Positions 16,806 through 25,755 of a DNA stretch of 64,000 bases are shown here, in pieces. The DNA is from JBGTFE01 sp036403235 (GTDB lineage Bacteria > Acidobacteriota > Blastocatellia > Pyrinomonadales > Pyrinomonadaceae): positions 69,056 to 133,055 of the forward strand of contig DASWRI010000083.1 in the NCBI GenBank assembly GCA_036403235.1, in the 5' to 3' direction. Numbering within the stretch: the first letter of the stretch is position 1; every line of letters begins with the position of its first letter. The notes beneath the pieces were generated by a model. It saw only the letters and a list, made by a program, of their open reading frames with translations, was not told where the DNA came from and did not search any database. Position numbers and translations under genes: made by a program.

Positions 16806-19640
16806 ATGAACGTAAATTTAAAGTCGCTGGTCGGAAGATTAAACGAGACTTGTCGAAACGCGCTTGAAAACGCCGCTGGTTTGTGCGTTTCGCGCGGCAA
16901 TTACGACGTCGAGATTGAACACGTTTTAGCCAAACTGCTCGAACAGGACGATTCCGATTTGCAGAAAATTTGTCGTCATTACGAAGTAAACATCGACCAT
17001 TTGACCAAGGACGTAGCGGGCGCGCTCGACCGTATGAAAACCGGAAATTCGGGTACGCCGGGCTTGAGCGACCGTCTGCCGCGCTGGTTTCAGGACGCGT
17101 GGCTGCTCGCTTCGGTCGATTTCGGCGCGGCGCGCGTTCGTTCGGGGCACCTTCTTTTGGCGCTGATTTCAAACGAAAGCACGGCGCGGCTGGCGCGTGA
17201 TATTTCCAGAGAATTTAACTACATTTCGGTCGAATCGCTGCAAACGAAACTGCCCGAATTAACGGCTGATTCGGACGAATCGCGCGACGCCGCCACCCTG
17301 GGCGAAACGTCACCGGCATCCGCCGGCGCGCCCATCGCGGCGGGCGTTCCGGGCAAGACGAAAGCGCTCGACCAGTACACCGAAGATTTGACGGCGAAAG
17401 CGGCCGCCGGAAAAATCGACCCGGTGCTCGGGCGCGATTTCGAGATTCGACAGGTCATCGACATTTTAACCAGGCGGCGGCAAAACAACCCGATTTTGAC
17501 GGGCGAAGCGGGCGTCGGCAAAACGGCCGTCGTCGAAGGTTTTGCGCTCAGAATAGCGGAGGGCGACGTTCCCGAACCTTTGAAAAACGTCATCGTCAGA
17601 ACGCTGGATTTAGGACTTTTGCAGGCCGGCGCGGGCGTCAAGGGCGAGTTTGAGAGTCGTCTGAAATCGGTAATCGACGAAGTAAAATCGTCGCCGACGC
17701 CGATAATTATGTTTATCGACGAAGCGCACACGATGATTGGCGCGGGCGGGCAAGCCGGGCAAAACGACGCGGCAAATTTACTGAAACCGGCGCTCGCGCG
17801 CGGCGAGCTGCGGACAATCGCGGCGACGACGTGGGCGGAATACAAAAAATATTTTGAAAAGGACGCGGCTCTGGCAAGACGTTTTCAGGTCGTCAAGGTC
17901 GAAGAGCCGGACGAGGAAAAAGCGATTGCGATGATGCGCGGCATCGCCGATAAAATGGAAGAACATCACCGCGTTCGAATTTTGGACGAAGCGATTGTCG
18001 AATGCGTCAAGCTCTCGCAACGCTACATCACAGGCCGCCAGCTGCCCGACAAAAGCGTTTCGGTTCTCGACACCGCCTGCGCCAAAGTCGCCATCGGACA
18101 GGGCGCAACGCCCGCGCCGGTTGAAGACCGGGCACGCCGCATCCAGAATTTAACGACCGAAATCGAATCGCTCGAACGCGAGCAGGTGACGGGCGCGGCG
18201 CACGACGCGCGGCTCGCAGAATTAAAATCGAAAAGAGACGAAACGCAGGCCGAAGCAGACAAGCTGAACGAGCAGTGGGCGAAGGAAAAGGATTTGACCG
18301 GGCAAATTCAAAACATTCGGACAAAGATCGAGATGTCCCGCCTCGACGAAAAATTAGCGGCAAACGTTTCAAACAACGGCGGTGAGCCTTCGTCAAACGG
18401 CAACAAAACGGAAAGCGCGGAAGCTTCGGCTGAACCGGCGGTCGCGGCAGCCGCATCTTCCGATTCAATCGCTTCAGCCGAAACCGCACCGGCGATTGAT
18501 GCGGCGGTTTCCGAAACACCGGCGGCCGCGCCCGAAGCGCCGATTGATAAGGAATTTTTGAAATCCGAACTCAAGCGTCTAAATGCGGAATTAAAAGAAC
18601 TTCAGGGCGAAAATCCCTTGATGCAGCCGGTCGTCAACGGGCAGACGGTCGCCGAAGTTATTTCCGGCTGGACGGGAATTCCAATCGGCAAAATGGTCGC
18701 CGACGAAATCAACGCGGTTTTGAAATTGGCGGCGACTTTGCGCGAAAGAGTTCTCGGGCAAGACCACGCGCTCGAAGCGATTTCGCAGCGAATCCGCACC
18801 GCGCGCGCCGGTTTGACCGACCCGAAACGGCCGATTGGCGTCTTTTTGCTCGTCGGAACGTCCGGCGTCGGCAAAACCGAGACGGCGCTCGCGCTGGCCG
18901 ATTCGCTTTACGGCGGCGAGCGCAATTTGATTTCGATAAATATGAGCGAATATCAGGAAGCGCACACGGTTTCTTCTCTGAAAGGCTCGCCGCCCGGATA
19001 CGTCGGCTACGGCGAAGGCGGCGTTTTGACCGAAGCCGTGCGGCGCAAACCGTATTCGGTCGTCCTGCTCGACGAAGTCGAAAAAGCGCATCCGGACGTG
19101 ATGGAATTATTTTTTCAGGTCTTTGATAAAGGCGTTCTCGAAGACGGCGAGGGACGCGAAATTGATTTTAAGAATTGCATAATTCTGCTCACTTCAAACG
19201 TCGGGACGGACACGATTATGAAGCTCTGCGCCGACCCGGACACGACGCCCGAGCCCGAAGGCCTGGTCGAGGCCATCAAGCCGGAGCTCAATAAAGCCTT
19301 TAAGCCCGCGCTTTTAGGTCGTATGGTGACGGTTCCGTATTACCCGATTTCCGACGAAATTCTGCGGCTTATCGTCAGACTCCAGCTCGGCAAAATCCGG
19401 AAACGAATCGCCGACAATCACAATGCGCAATTTTCCTTCGACGAATCCGTCATTGAGACTGTGGCGAAACGCTGTACGGACGTCGATTCGGGCGCGCGCA
19501 ACGTTTACAACATTTTGACCGGAACGCTTTTGCCGGAAATGTCAGGCGAGGTTTTATCCAGAATGGCATCGGGCGACGGTCTCAAGCGGGTGCACGTTTC
19601 GGTCGGCGACGGCGAGCGATTCGTCTATACGATTGAATAA
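16806..19640 (+). CDS. clpV: T6SS sheath-recycling AAA+ ATPase ClpV (TssH)
   Basis: 944 residues. Clp N-domain (about 10-150), first AAA+ module with Walker A GEAGVGKT (about 233-240) and Walker B IMFIDEAHTMIGAGG (about 300), a coiled middle domain, then a second AAA+ module with GTSGVGKT (about 683-690) and VVLLDEVEKAHPDV (about 751). ClpV unfolds TssC to recycle contracted sheaths. A low-complexity Ala/Ser/Glu linker of about 60 residues (519-578) is inserted between the middle domain and the second module. Ribosome site AAGGAGAAG. A separate Clp-type ATPase at the window end is a different gene. Confidence 0.95.
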   Translation: MNVNLKSLVGRLNETCRNALENAAGLCVSRGNYDVEIEHVLAKLLEQDDSDLQKICRHYEVNIDHLTKDVAGALDRMKTGNSGTPGLSDRLPRWFQDAWLLASVDFGAARVRSGHLLLALISNESTARLARDISREFNYISVESLQTKLPELTADSDESRDAATLGETSPASAGAPIAAGVPGKTKALDQYTEDLTAKAAAGKIDPVLGRDFEIRQVIDILTRRRQNNPILTGEAGVGKTAVVEGFALRIAEGDVPEPLKNVIVRTLDLGLLQAGAGVKGEFESRLKSVIDEVKSSPTPIIMFIDEAHTMIGAGGQAGQNDAANLLKPALARGELRTIAATTWAEYKKYFEKDAALARRFQVVKVEEPDEEKAIAMMRGIADKMEEHHRVRILDEAIVECVKLSQRYITGRQLPDKSVSVLDTACAKVAIGQGATPAPVEDRARRIQNLTTEIESLEREQVTGAAHDARLAELKSKRDETQAEADKLNEQWAKEKDLTGQIQNIRTKIEMSRLDEKLAANVSNNGGEPSSNGNKTESAEASAEPAVAAAASSDSIASAETAPAIDAAVSETPAAAPEAPIDKEFLKSELKRLNAELKELQGENPLMQPVVNGQTVAEVISGWTGIPIGKMVADEINAVLKLAATLRERVLGQDHALEAISQRIRTARAGLTDPKRPIGVFLLVGTSGVGKTETALALADSLYGGERNLISINMSEYQEAHTVSSLKGSPPGYVGYGEGGVLTEAVRRKPYSVVLLDEVEKAHPDVMELFFQVFDKGVLEDGEGREIDFKNCIILLTSNVGTDTIMKLCADPDTTPEPEGLVEAIKPELNKAFKPALLGRMVTVPYYPISDEILRLIVRLQLGKIRKRIADNHNAQFSFDESVIETVAKRCTDVDSGARNVYNILTGTLLPEMSGEVLSRMASGDGLKRVHVSVGDGERFVYTIE

Positions 19641-19735
19641 CGGGGCGGCCGCTTTAAGGCCGTAAACGAGGGCATTTTGGAGTATTTCGGTCGATAAATT
19701 TGCTAAACCCGAACCGCTCCTTTGCAGTTAAAACG

Positions 19736-21871
19736 ATGGCGACGACACAAGACAATCGATTGATGCAAATCTTTACCCCGCAGGGAAAAGATTTTCTTTT
19801 GATTAACAAATTATCGGCGAGCGAAGGCCTTTCCGAGCTTTTTTCGTTCGAGGCCGAGCTTCTCCACGAAGAGGACGAAGAAGGATACGCGCCGACGATT
19901 GTCGATGCCGGCTCGCTGCTCGGTCAATCCGTAACGATTAAAATTGCCCAGAGAGACGGCACGACACGCGAATTTACGGGAATGGTCAACCGGTTTTCGC
20001 AGGGCACGCGGCACACCCGGTTTTCGTTTTATTATATGACGATTGTGCCGCACGTCTGGCTTTTGACGCAAAACTTTCAAAGCCGCATTTTCCAGCAAAA
20101 AAGCGTTCCCGACATTTTGAAGGAAGTTTTTACGGGCTTTGAAGTTTCATGGGAAATTCAGGGCAATTTCGCGCCGCGCAACTACTGCGTGCAGTATCGC
20201 GAATCGGATTTCGATTTCGCCTCGCGCCTGATGGAAGAAGAAGGAATTTATTATTATTTCGAGCACGCCGGCGGAACACACAAAATGGTCGTCGCCAATA
20301 CGCCGCAGTCGCACCGCGATTGTCCTTCGAAAAGCTCGATTCCCTTTTTCATCGACGTGACGCGGATTGACGATTTCGTCGCGTCAATCAATCAGTGGCA
20401 GAACGATTACCAGCTTTTGACCGGAAAAGTGACGCTCTGGGACCATAATTTTCAGCTTCCGACATCGAATCTCGCCGCCGACAAGCCTTCGCTTTTCACG
20501 GTCGGCGACAATCAAAAGCTGGAGTTTTACGATTTTCCCGCCGGTTATTCGCGCAAATACGACGGCATTTCCAAGGACGGCGGCGACCAGGCGAGCGAAT
20601 TGCAGAAGATTTTCGAAGACAACCGTCGAACCGCCGAGATTCGAATGCAGGAGCTCGACGTGCGGCACAAAACCGCGTCCGGACATTCGGACTGCTCCTC
20701 GATGATTGCCGGATACCGTTTTTCGTTGACGCAGCATCCGAACGCCGACGCGAACGGAAAATACGTCATCACTTCAGTCGTCCACGAAGCCGGGCAAAGC
20801 CCGAATTATGTCAGCGACGAGGCAGCCGAACAGCCGTATAAAAACACTTTTCAATGCATCGCGCACGGCGCGGGCGTTCCGCCATTTCGTCCGCAGCGAA
20901 AAACGCCGAAGCCCGTCATTTACGGAACGCAGACGGCAACGGTCGTCGGCCCGTCGGGCGAGGAAATTTTCACCGACAAATACGGTCGCGTCAAAGTTCA
21001 GTTTAACTGGGACAGACAGGGGAAAATCGATTCGAACAGTTCCTGCTGGATACGCGTCGCGCAGGGCTGGGCTTCGAAACGCTGGGGAATGATGTTTATC
21101 CCGCGCATCGGCATGGAAGTCGTCGTCCATTTTCTCGAAGGCGACCCCGACCAGCCGATTATCACGGGCTGCGTCTACAATGCCGAAACGATGCCGCCTT
21201 ATACTCTGCCGGACGAAAAAACCAAGATGACGATAAAATCCAACTCGTCAAAAGGCGGCGGCGGTTTTAACGAGCTCCGGTTTGAAGACAAAAAAGGCGA
21301 AGAACAGATTTTCATCCACGCCGAGAAAAATAAGGACATACGCGTCAAAAACGACTGCAAGGAGACAATCAGCCACGACCGTCATTTGATTGTCGAAAAC
21401 GACCAGTACGAAAAAGTTAAAAAAGACAAGCACCTGCAAATCGGCGGCGACCAGAACGAAAAAGTCGACGGCTCGTATTCGCTCAAAGTCGGGTCGAACA
21501 TACAGGAAAAAGCCGGTTCGAAAATCGCATCGGAAGCCGGGACGGAAATTCACCTGAAGGCCGGAACGAGCGTGACCATCGAAAGCGGAACGACCATTAC
21601 GCTAAAAGTCGGCGGCAATTTTATCAATATCAACGGCGGCGGAATTTTTATCAGCGGGACGATGGTGATGCTCAATAGCGGCGGCGCGGCCGGAGCGGGT
21701 TCGGGCAGCAGCCCCGACGCGCCGAAAGAGGCCAAAGAAGCCGACTCGGCCGAAGCCGGAGCGGCCGTCAAGAAAAAGAGCGCGCCGCCGCCGCCCGCGC
21801 CGAAAAATTACAGCGCGATGGCGAGCGCGATGGCCGGCGCGGCCGCGAGCGGGACGCCGTTTGTCGGATAA
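19736..21871 (+). CDS. vgrG: T6SS spike protein VgrG (TssI)
   Basis: 711 residues from ATG 19736. It has the gp27-like part (FLLINKLSASEGLSELFSFEAEL, then VQYRESDFDFASRLMEEEGIYYYFEH), the gp5 OB-fold (ATVVGPSGEEIFTDKYGRVKVQFNWDR; CWIRVAQGWASKRWG) and the needle region of short beta repeats (about 545-655). The tail (about 660-711) is Pro/Ala/Lys-rich low complexity with no effector domain visible. An in-frame TTG at 19700 is a less likely start. It is followed at once by a DUF4123 adaptor and a PAAR-like gene, a common cargo-loading set. Confidence 0.95.
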   Translation: MATTQDNRLMQIFTPQGKDFLLINKLSASEGLSELFSFEAELLHEEDEEGYAPTIVDAGSLLGQSVTIKIAQRDGTTREFTGMVNRFSQGTRHTRFSFYYMTIVPHVWLLTQNFQSRIFQQKSVPDILKEVFTGFEVSWEIQGNFAPRNYCVQYRESDFDFASRLMEEEGIYYYFEHAGGTHKMVVANTPQSHRDCPSKSSIPFFIDVTRIDDFVASINQWQNDYQLLTGKVTLWDHNFQLPTSNLAADKPSLFTVGDNQKLEFYDFPAGYSRKYDGISKDGGDQASELQKIFEDNRRTAEIRMQELDVRHKTASGHSDCSSMIAGYRFSLTQHPNADANGKYVITSVVHEAGQSPNYVSDEAAEQPYKNTFQCIAHGAGVPPFRPQRKTPKPVIYGTQTATVVGPSGEEIFTDKYGRVKVQFNWDRQGKIDSNSSCWIRVAQGWASKRWGMMFIPRIGMEVVVHFLEGDPDQPIITGCVYNAETMPPYTLPDEKTKMTIKSNSSKGGGGFNELRFEDKKGEEQIFIHAEKNKDIRVKNDCKETISHDRHLIVENDQYEKVKKDKHLQIGGDQNEKVDGSYSLKVGSNIQEKAGSKIASEAGTEIHLKAGTSVTIESGTTITLKVGGNFININGGGIFISGTMVMLNSGGAAGAGSGSSPDAPKEAKEADSAEAGAAVKKKSAPPPPAPKNYSAMASAMAGAAASGTPFVG

Positions 21872-21886
21872 AGAGGCGAGTTTTTG

Positions 21887-22399
21887 ATGGACAAGGAAAA
21901 ATTAAAACAGCATCTTTTGAGCGAGCGGACAAAATTATTCTGCGTCCTCGACGGCGCGTCCGTTCCCGATTTGCCGGTCAGGCTTTATGAAATGCGCCCG
22001 CCGAATTACTGTCTGTTCAGCGGCGAGCTCGCGACGGACATGGCGTATGTCGCGCCGTATGTGATTAATTTGCTGCCGAATCATAAATTTACCGATTGGG
22101 TTTTGAACGAAAGTTTCGGCAACCATTGGGGAATTTTTGCGCACAGCCTTTATTCGATAAAGGAGATGCGCCGCCATTTTCGCTCGCTCGTCAGCGTTTA
22201 CGACGAGCACGGAAACCCGCTCACTTTTCGTTTTTACGACCCGAGAGTTTTGCGGCGCTTTCTGCCGACGTGCAACGCGGGCGAGCTGAAAACGTTTTTC
22301 GGGAAAATCGAGCGGTATTTTGCCGAAGAAGATGAAAATCTGCTTGGCTTTGAATTGGAAACCGATAAATTAAAAAAATCGACGTTTGATTTAAATTAA
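21887..22399 (+). CDS. DUF4123 (Tap/TEC) effector-loading adaptor
   Basis: 170 residues. The DUF4123 pattern is visible: LFCVLDGASVPDLP, then YCLFSGELATDMAYVAPYVINL, WGIFAHSLYSIKEMRRHFRSLV and RFYDPRVLRRFLPTC. These proteins act as chaperones that load an effector onto VgrG. ATG 21887 follows a GAGGCGAG ribosome site; a TTG one codon earlier is possible. Its presence implies a cognate cargo, for which the following PAAR-like protein and the two small downstream genes are the nearest candidates. Confidence 0.88.
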   Translation: MDKEKLKQHLLSERTKLFCVLDGASVPDLPVRLYEMRPPNYCLFSGELATDMAYVAPYVINLLPNHKFTDWVLNESFGNHWGIFAHSLYSIKEMRRHFRSLVSVYDEHGNPLTFRFYDPRVLRRFLPTCNAGELKTFFGKIERYFAEEDENLLGFELETDKLKKSTFDLN

Positions 22400-22415
22400 A
22401 GCGAGGAATAAATTT

Positions 22416-22916
22416 ATGCCGACCGGGCCGGCCGCCAGAACTACAGACAATGTCGCGCATCCGCTGCCGCCCGTTTTGACCATCGGGCCGGGCAGCACAA
22501 ATGTTTTAATCGGTTTTCTGCCCGCCTGGCGCGGCATTCCGCTTGCCGCCGCCGGCGCGCTGATGGCCGCAAAAGCAGCCGCCGACACGGCCGTCAAAGC
22601 CGCCGAAGCCGCCACCGTTGCGGCGATGGGAACGCCCGCCGCGCCCGCCGCGGCCGCCGCCGAGCAGGCGGCAAAAGGCGTGGCTTTATCGGCCATGTCG
22701 AGCACAATTTCGGGCGCTTCTGCGGGCGCTGATATTCATACGTGCGTGACGCCTTCGCCCGTCCCGCCGCACGGCCCGGGCGTCGTCATCGACGGCTCGG
22801 CGACCGTCCAGACAAATTTTCTGCCGCAGTGTCGTCTCGGCGATACGATTTTGGAAGCGCTCGGCCCGCCGAACAAAATTGTCAAGGGCGAACCGACGGT
22901 AATTGTCGGCGGATGA
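22416..22916 (+). CDS. PAAR-like spike-tip protein with an Ala-rich insert
   Basis: 166 residues. The first 40 (TTDNVAHPLPPVLTIGPGSTNVLIGFLPAWR) and last 60 (HTCVTPSPVPPHGPGVVIDGSATVQTNF and on to VIVGG) together match the PAAR/DUF4150-like pattern with possible zinc ligands His15, His107 and Cys109. Between them, residues about 45-100 are almost pure Ala with Lys/Glu/Thr, forming a predicted helical excursion. PAAR proteins cap the VgrG spike and can carry effectors; no toxin domain is attached here. Ribosome site GCGAGGAATAA. Confidence 0.85.
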   Translation: MPTGPAARTTDNVAHPLPPVLTIGPGSTNVLIGFLPAWRGIPLAAAGALMAAKAAADTAVKAAEAATVAAMGTPAAPAAAAAEQAAKGVALSAMSSTISGASAGADIHTCVTPSPVPPHGPGVVIDGSATVQTNFLPQCRLGDTILEALGPPNKIVKGEPTVIVGG

Positions 22917-22923
22917 AATTAAT

Positions 22924-22969
22924 CTGAAAGCTGAAAGCTGATTTCCAGTTCTCGGTTTTCAGCTTTCAG
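22924..22969. repeat. Inverted CTGAAAGCTGAAA repeat after the PAAR gene
   Basis: CTGAAAGCTGAAA (22924-22936) and its exact complement TTTCAGCTTTCAG (22957-22969) flank a 20-nt loop, giving a 13-bp stem that ends 8 nt before the next start codon. The same words recur at 31605-31668. Confidence 0.75.
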
Positions 22970-22977
22970 TTATAAAA

Positions 22978-23382
22978 ATGCTAATCATCAGAAAAGAACA
23001 AATTCAGTATTTTATCGCCGAAACCGACGCCGAGCTAATCGAATTAATAGCGCGGGCAATTCGAGTCGGAAACGGCGAGAGAGTATTGGAGTATTCGGAC
23101 GAAACGGTCGAAAGAATGGTCAAAATCGGTATTGCGCGCGCCCGCGCACATGATTTCGAACGTGCCGAAGACATCGCCGCTTTTGTCGCCGTAATGTTTG
23201 AAATCGCGCCGAATTTTGACGAAAACGCGGAGGTTAAAGCGATTCTCGACGATACGAATTTTTCGGTCGAGGAACGATTTAAACAGCTCTGGGGACGCAC
23301 TTCGGATAAACTTTGGGTTGAGCTTGAAAACGAATACGACGCGCGGATTTGGTTTCCCGGCGCGGACAATCAACAAATATGA
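22978..23382 (+). CDS. Small T6SS-linked protein of unknown function
   Basis: 134 residues, soluble and mostly helical. I do not recognise a named family. The layout (helix, then RMVKIGIARARAHDFERAEDIAAFVAVMF, then APNFDENAEVKAIL, then a helix ending in W) resembles short proteins I recall next to T6SS and PAAR genes in other phyla, with an IARARAYGF-type motif; this is memory-based and unverified. It follows the PAAR gene across an inverted repeat and overlaps the next gene by 4 nt (ATGA), so the pair is probably co-translated. Confidence 0.6.
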   Translation: MLIIRKEQIQYFIAETDAELIELIARAIRVGNGERVLEYSDETVERMVKIGIARARAHDFERAEDIAAFVAVMFEIAPNFDENAEVKAILDDTNFSVEERFKQLWGRTSDKLWVELENEYDARIWFPGADNQQI

Positions 23383-23627
23383 CGGACGCGGACGAAACAA
23401 TCGAAGAAAAAATCGCAAAGCAGGCCGACACGGTTAAAAAGCTCGAAGAATCATACGAGAAAAATTCGTGGGACGACGTAAAGCTCGAACTGTTTCGCGA
23501 AAGAGACACGCTTCGCCATATGATAAATTCGCACGCCGGCAACGCCAAAGACCGCGCGCGGGAAAAGGCGGAACTTGCCCGCCGCGCCGCGCTCGACAAA
23601 GCCATCAGGCAAGTTCCGAAAGAATAA
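23379..23627 (+). CDS. Short charged coiled-coil protein ending the T6SS cluster
   Basis: 82 residues from ATG 23379, which overlaps the stop of the previous gene (ATGA). The sequence is highly charged and helical (EEKIAKQADTVKKLEESYEK; REKAELARRAALDKAIRQ) with no signal peptide. No family recognised. Tight coupling to the upstream gene suggests a complex of the two products, for example an effector/immunity or adaptor pair; this is inference only. Confidence 0.55.
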   Translation: MTDADETIEEKIAKQADTVKKLEESYEKNSWDDVKLELFRERDTLRHMINSHAGNAKDRAREKAELARRAALDKAIRQVPKE

Positions 23628-23635
23628 ATTAAAGT

Positions 23636-24193
23636 CTATTTTGCCGGAAAAGTTTTCCAGAATTTATCAAAAGTATCGCTTCCCTGTCCCTTATCGTCCA
23701 GAAAATCGGCGCTATCGTCTTTGTTTTTGCTCGTTTTGCTCTTTTGCGCAAAATAGCCGTAGATAATCTTTAAATTATTCCATTCGCGTTCGTAAAAGGT
23801 AATTTGAAGCGTTGCGCTTTCACCTTCATAAATCTTCGACGTTGCGCTGTCGCCTTTGTCGCCCCGGTGCGCGGGAATCGATTTAATCTGCCATTCAATA
23901 TTTTCAGCCTTTTTTTCATCGTGGACGAACATTTGGGCGATGGATTTTCCGGCCCGAATCGTCAGGCTTTCAAGCGTTTCGCCGTCGTTCGGGTAACTGA
24001 TAAAAATTCCCGAGGGCTTTTTCGGACTGAGCATTAACATGCCTTTGAAATCCTTCCACTCTATCGGCATCACGTTTTCGGGAATCTTAAAAGTTATGCC
24101 TTTTTCATTGCTTTTCTGAGCATTTGCCGTCAGGCAGAAAGCCAAACTGATTAAAATTAATGCGGTTACACGGATATTAAATTGTATTTTCAT
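23636..24193 (-). CDS. Secreted protein of unknown function
   Basis: 185 residues with a clear signal peptide (MKIQFNIRVTALILISLAFC then LTANAQ, cleavage after Ala-Gln-Ala type site). The mature part has alternating beta-like segments (GITFKIPENVMPIEWKDFKG; ESATLQITFYEREWNNLKII) and an acidic, Lys-rich tail. No known domain is recognised. It is convergent with the T6SS cluster, ending 9 nt after it, and so marks the end of that region. Likely periplasmic. Confidence 0.7.
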   Translation of the reverse strand: MKIQFNIRVTALILISLAFCLTANAQKSNEKGITFKIPENVMPIEWKDFKGMLMLSPKKPSGIFISYPNDGETLESLTIRAGKSIAQMFVHDEKKAENIEWQIKSIPAHRGDKGDSATSKIYEGESATLQITFYEREWNNLKIIYGYFAQKSKTSKNKDDSADFLDDKGQGSDTFDKFWKTFPAK

Positions 24194-24215
24194 AAAATTT
24201 TGTGATTTTTTCGTC

Positions 24216-25622
24216 TTACGGGTGAGTCATTTCTTCGGGCTTGACCAGCTCGTCAAATTTTTCACCGTCCAGAATTCCGAGTTCGATGGCAGACGCCCGC
24301 AATGAGATGCCTTTTTTATGCGCGTGTTTGGCAATCTTCGCCGCATTGTCGTAGCCGATATACTGATTTAAGGCCGTCACGAGCATCAGCGAATCGTTGA
24401 CGTATTCGTCGATTTGCTGACGGTTTAATTCGATGCCGTTGATGCAAAATTCGACAAATCCGTGACAGGCGTCGTGAAGCAGGCGAACCGAATGCAGAAA
24501 ATTGTGAATCATCACCGGCTTGAAAACGTTTAATTCAAAATTTCCCTGCGAGCCCGCAAAGCCTATGCAAGCGTCGTTTCCAAGAACCTGCGCCGCGACC
24601 ATCGTCATCGCTTCCGACTGCGTCGGGTTGACTTTTCCCGGCATAATCGAGCTTCCCGGCTCGTTTTCGGGCAAAACAAGCTCGCCGATTCCGCAGCGCG
24701 GCCCCGATGCGAGCCAGCGCACGTCGTTGGCGATTTTCATCAAGCTGCAGGCCAGAGTTTTGAGCGCGCCCGAAGCGAAAACGATTTCGTCGTGCGCCGA
24801 AAGCGCGGCAAATTTGTTCGGATGCGTCTTAAACGGCAAGCCGGTCAGCTCGGCAATCCTGGCGGCGGCGCGCGTCGCGAATTCGGGATGCGCGTTTAAG
24901 CCTGTGCCGACGGCCGTTCCGCCGATTGCCAAATCGAGTAATCCGCTCATCACCATTTTTAAGCGCTCGATATCTCTTTCAACAAGAGAAGCCCAGCCGC
25001 CGAATTCCTGCCCGACGGTTAAAGGAGTTGCGTCCTGGAGATGCGTCCGGCCGATTTTCACGACGCCCGAGAATTCCCTTGCTTTCGCGTCAATCGCGCG
25101 GCGAACTTCCTCGACGCGCGGAACGAGCTCGTTCAATTTTTCGGCCGCCGCGATATACATCGCCGTCGGGAAAGTGTCGTTTGAAGACTGCGATTTGTTG
25201 ACGTCGTCGTTCGGGTGAACGGGCGTTTTGCTGCCCAGCTCGCCGCCCGCCATCTCGATGGCGCGATTCGAGATAACTTCGTTGGCGTTCATGTTCGTCT
25301 GCGTTCCCGAACCCGTCTGCCAGACGCGCAGCGGAAAATGCGCGTCCAGTTTGCCTTCGATGACTTCGTCGGCCGCGCGCACGATTAAATCTTTTTTGTC
25401 GCCCGCCAGCTTGCCCAAATCGTTATTGACAATCGCCGCCGCTTTTTTCAAAATACCGAGAGCGCGAATCATTTCGCGCGGCATCGTATCAAAACCGATA
25501 TTAAAATGATGCAGGCTGCGCTCGGTCTGCGCGCCCCAGTATTTATCCGTCTCGACCGCAATTTCGCCCATCGAGTCGGTTTCAATACGTGTATTTTTAT
25601 CTGTTTTCGCTGCTTCTGACAT
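24216..25622 (-). CDS. fumC: Class II fumarate hydratase FumC
   Basis: 468 residues, standard length. It interconverts fumarate and malate in the TCA cycle. The family signature GSSIMPGKVNPTQ is present, as are the substrate-binding SGSGTQTNMNANEV-type segment (TGSGTQTNMNANEV), HPNDDVNKSQSSND and the catalytic-His region GRTHLQDATPLTVGQEFGG. It is oxygen-stable and iron-independent in known members. It is transcribed away from the TPR gene at 25756, with about 130 nt of AT-rich spacer between. Confidence 0.97.
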   Translation of the reverse strand: MSEAAKTDKNTRIETDSMGEIAVETDKYWGAQTERSLHHFNIGFDTMPREMIRALGILKKAAAIVNNDLGKLAGDKKDLIVRAADEVIEGKLDAHFPLRVWQTGSGTQTNMNANEVISNRAIEMAGGELGSKTPVHPNDDVNKSQSSNDTFPTAMYIAAAEKLNELVPRVEEVRRAIDAKAREFSGVVKIGRTHLQDATPLTVGQEFGGWASLVERDIERLKMVMSGLLDLAIGGTAVGTGLNAHPEFATRAAARIAELTGLPFKTHPNKFAALSAHDEIVFASGALKTLACSLMKIANDVRWLASGPRCGIGELVLPENEPGSSIMPGKVNPTQSEAMTMVAAQVLGNDACIGFAGSQGNFELNVFKPVMIHNFLHSVRLLHDACHGFVEFCINGIELNRQQIDEYVNDSLMLVTALNQYIGYDNAAKIAKHAHKKGISLRASAIELGILDGEKFDELVKPEEMTHP

Positions 25623-25690
25623 TTTTTATAAATTCCCTTAAAATTTTTGAATTACAATTTGATTTTACTTAATAATCGCAAATAAAAAAA

Positions 25691-25720
25691 TTGACATCCG
25701 CCGTTTTCAGGAATTACCCT
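25691..25720 (+). promoter_or_regulatory. Possible promoter for the membrane TPR gene
   Basis: A perfect TTGACA (25691-25696) lies 65 nt upstream of ATG 25756, with only a weak -10 candidate (TACCCT, 25715-25720) at 18 nt. The -35 match is good but the -10 is poor. Confidence 0.3.
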
Positions 25721-25755
25721 TAATCAGCGAATTTCGATTCGAACACGCTCGCAAA

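Noticed and set aside
24520..25218. 232-codon frame antisense to fumC
   Set aside because: Ser/Ala-rich translation with no domain; the sense frame is a full fumarase.
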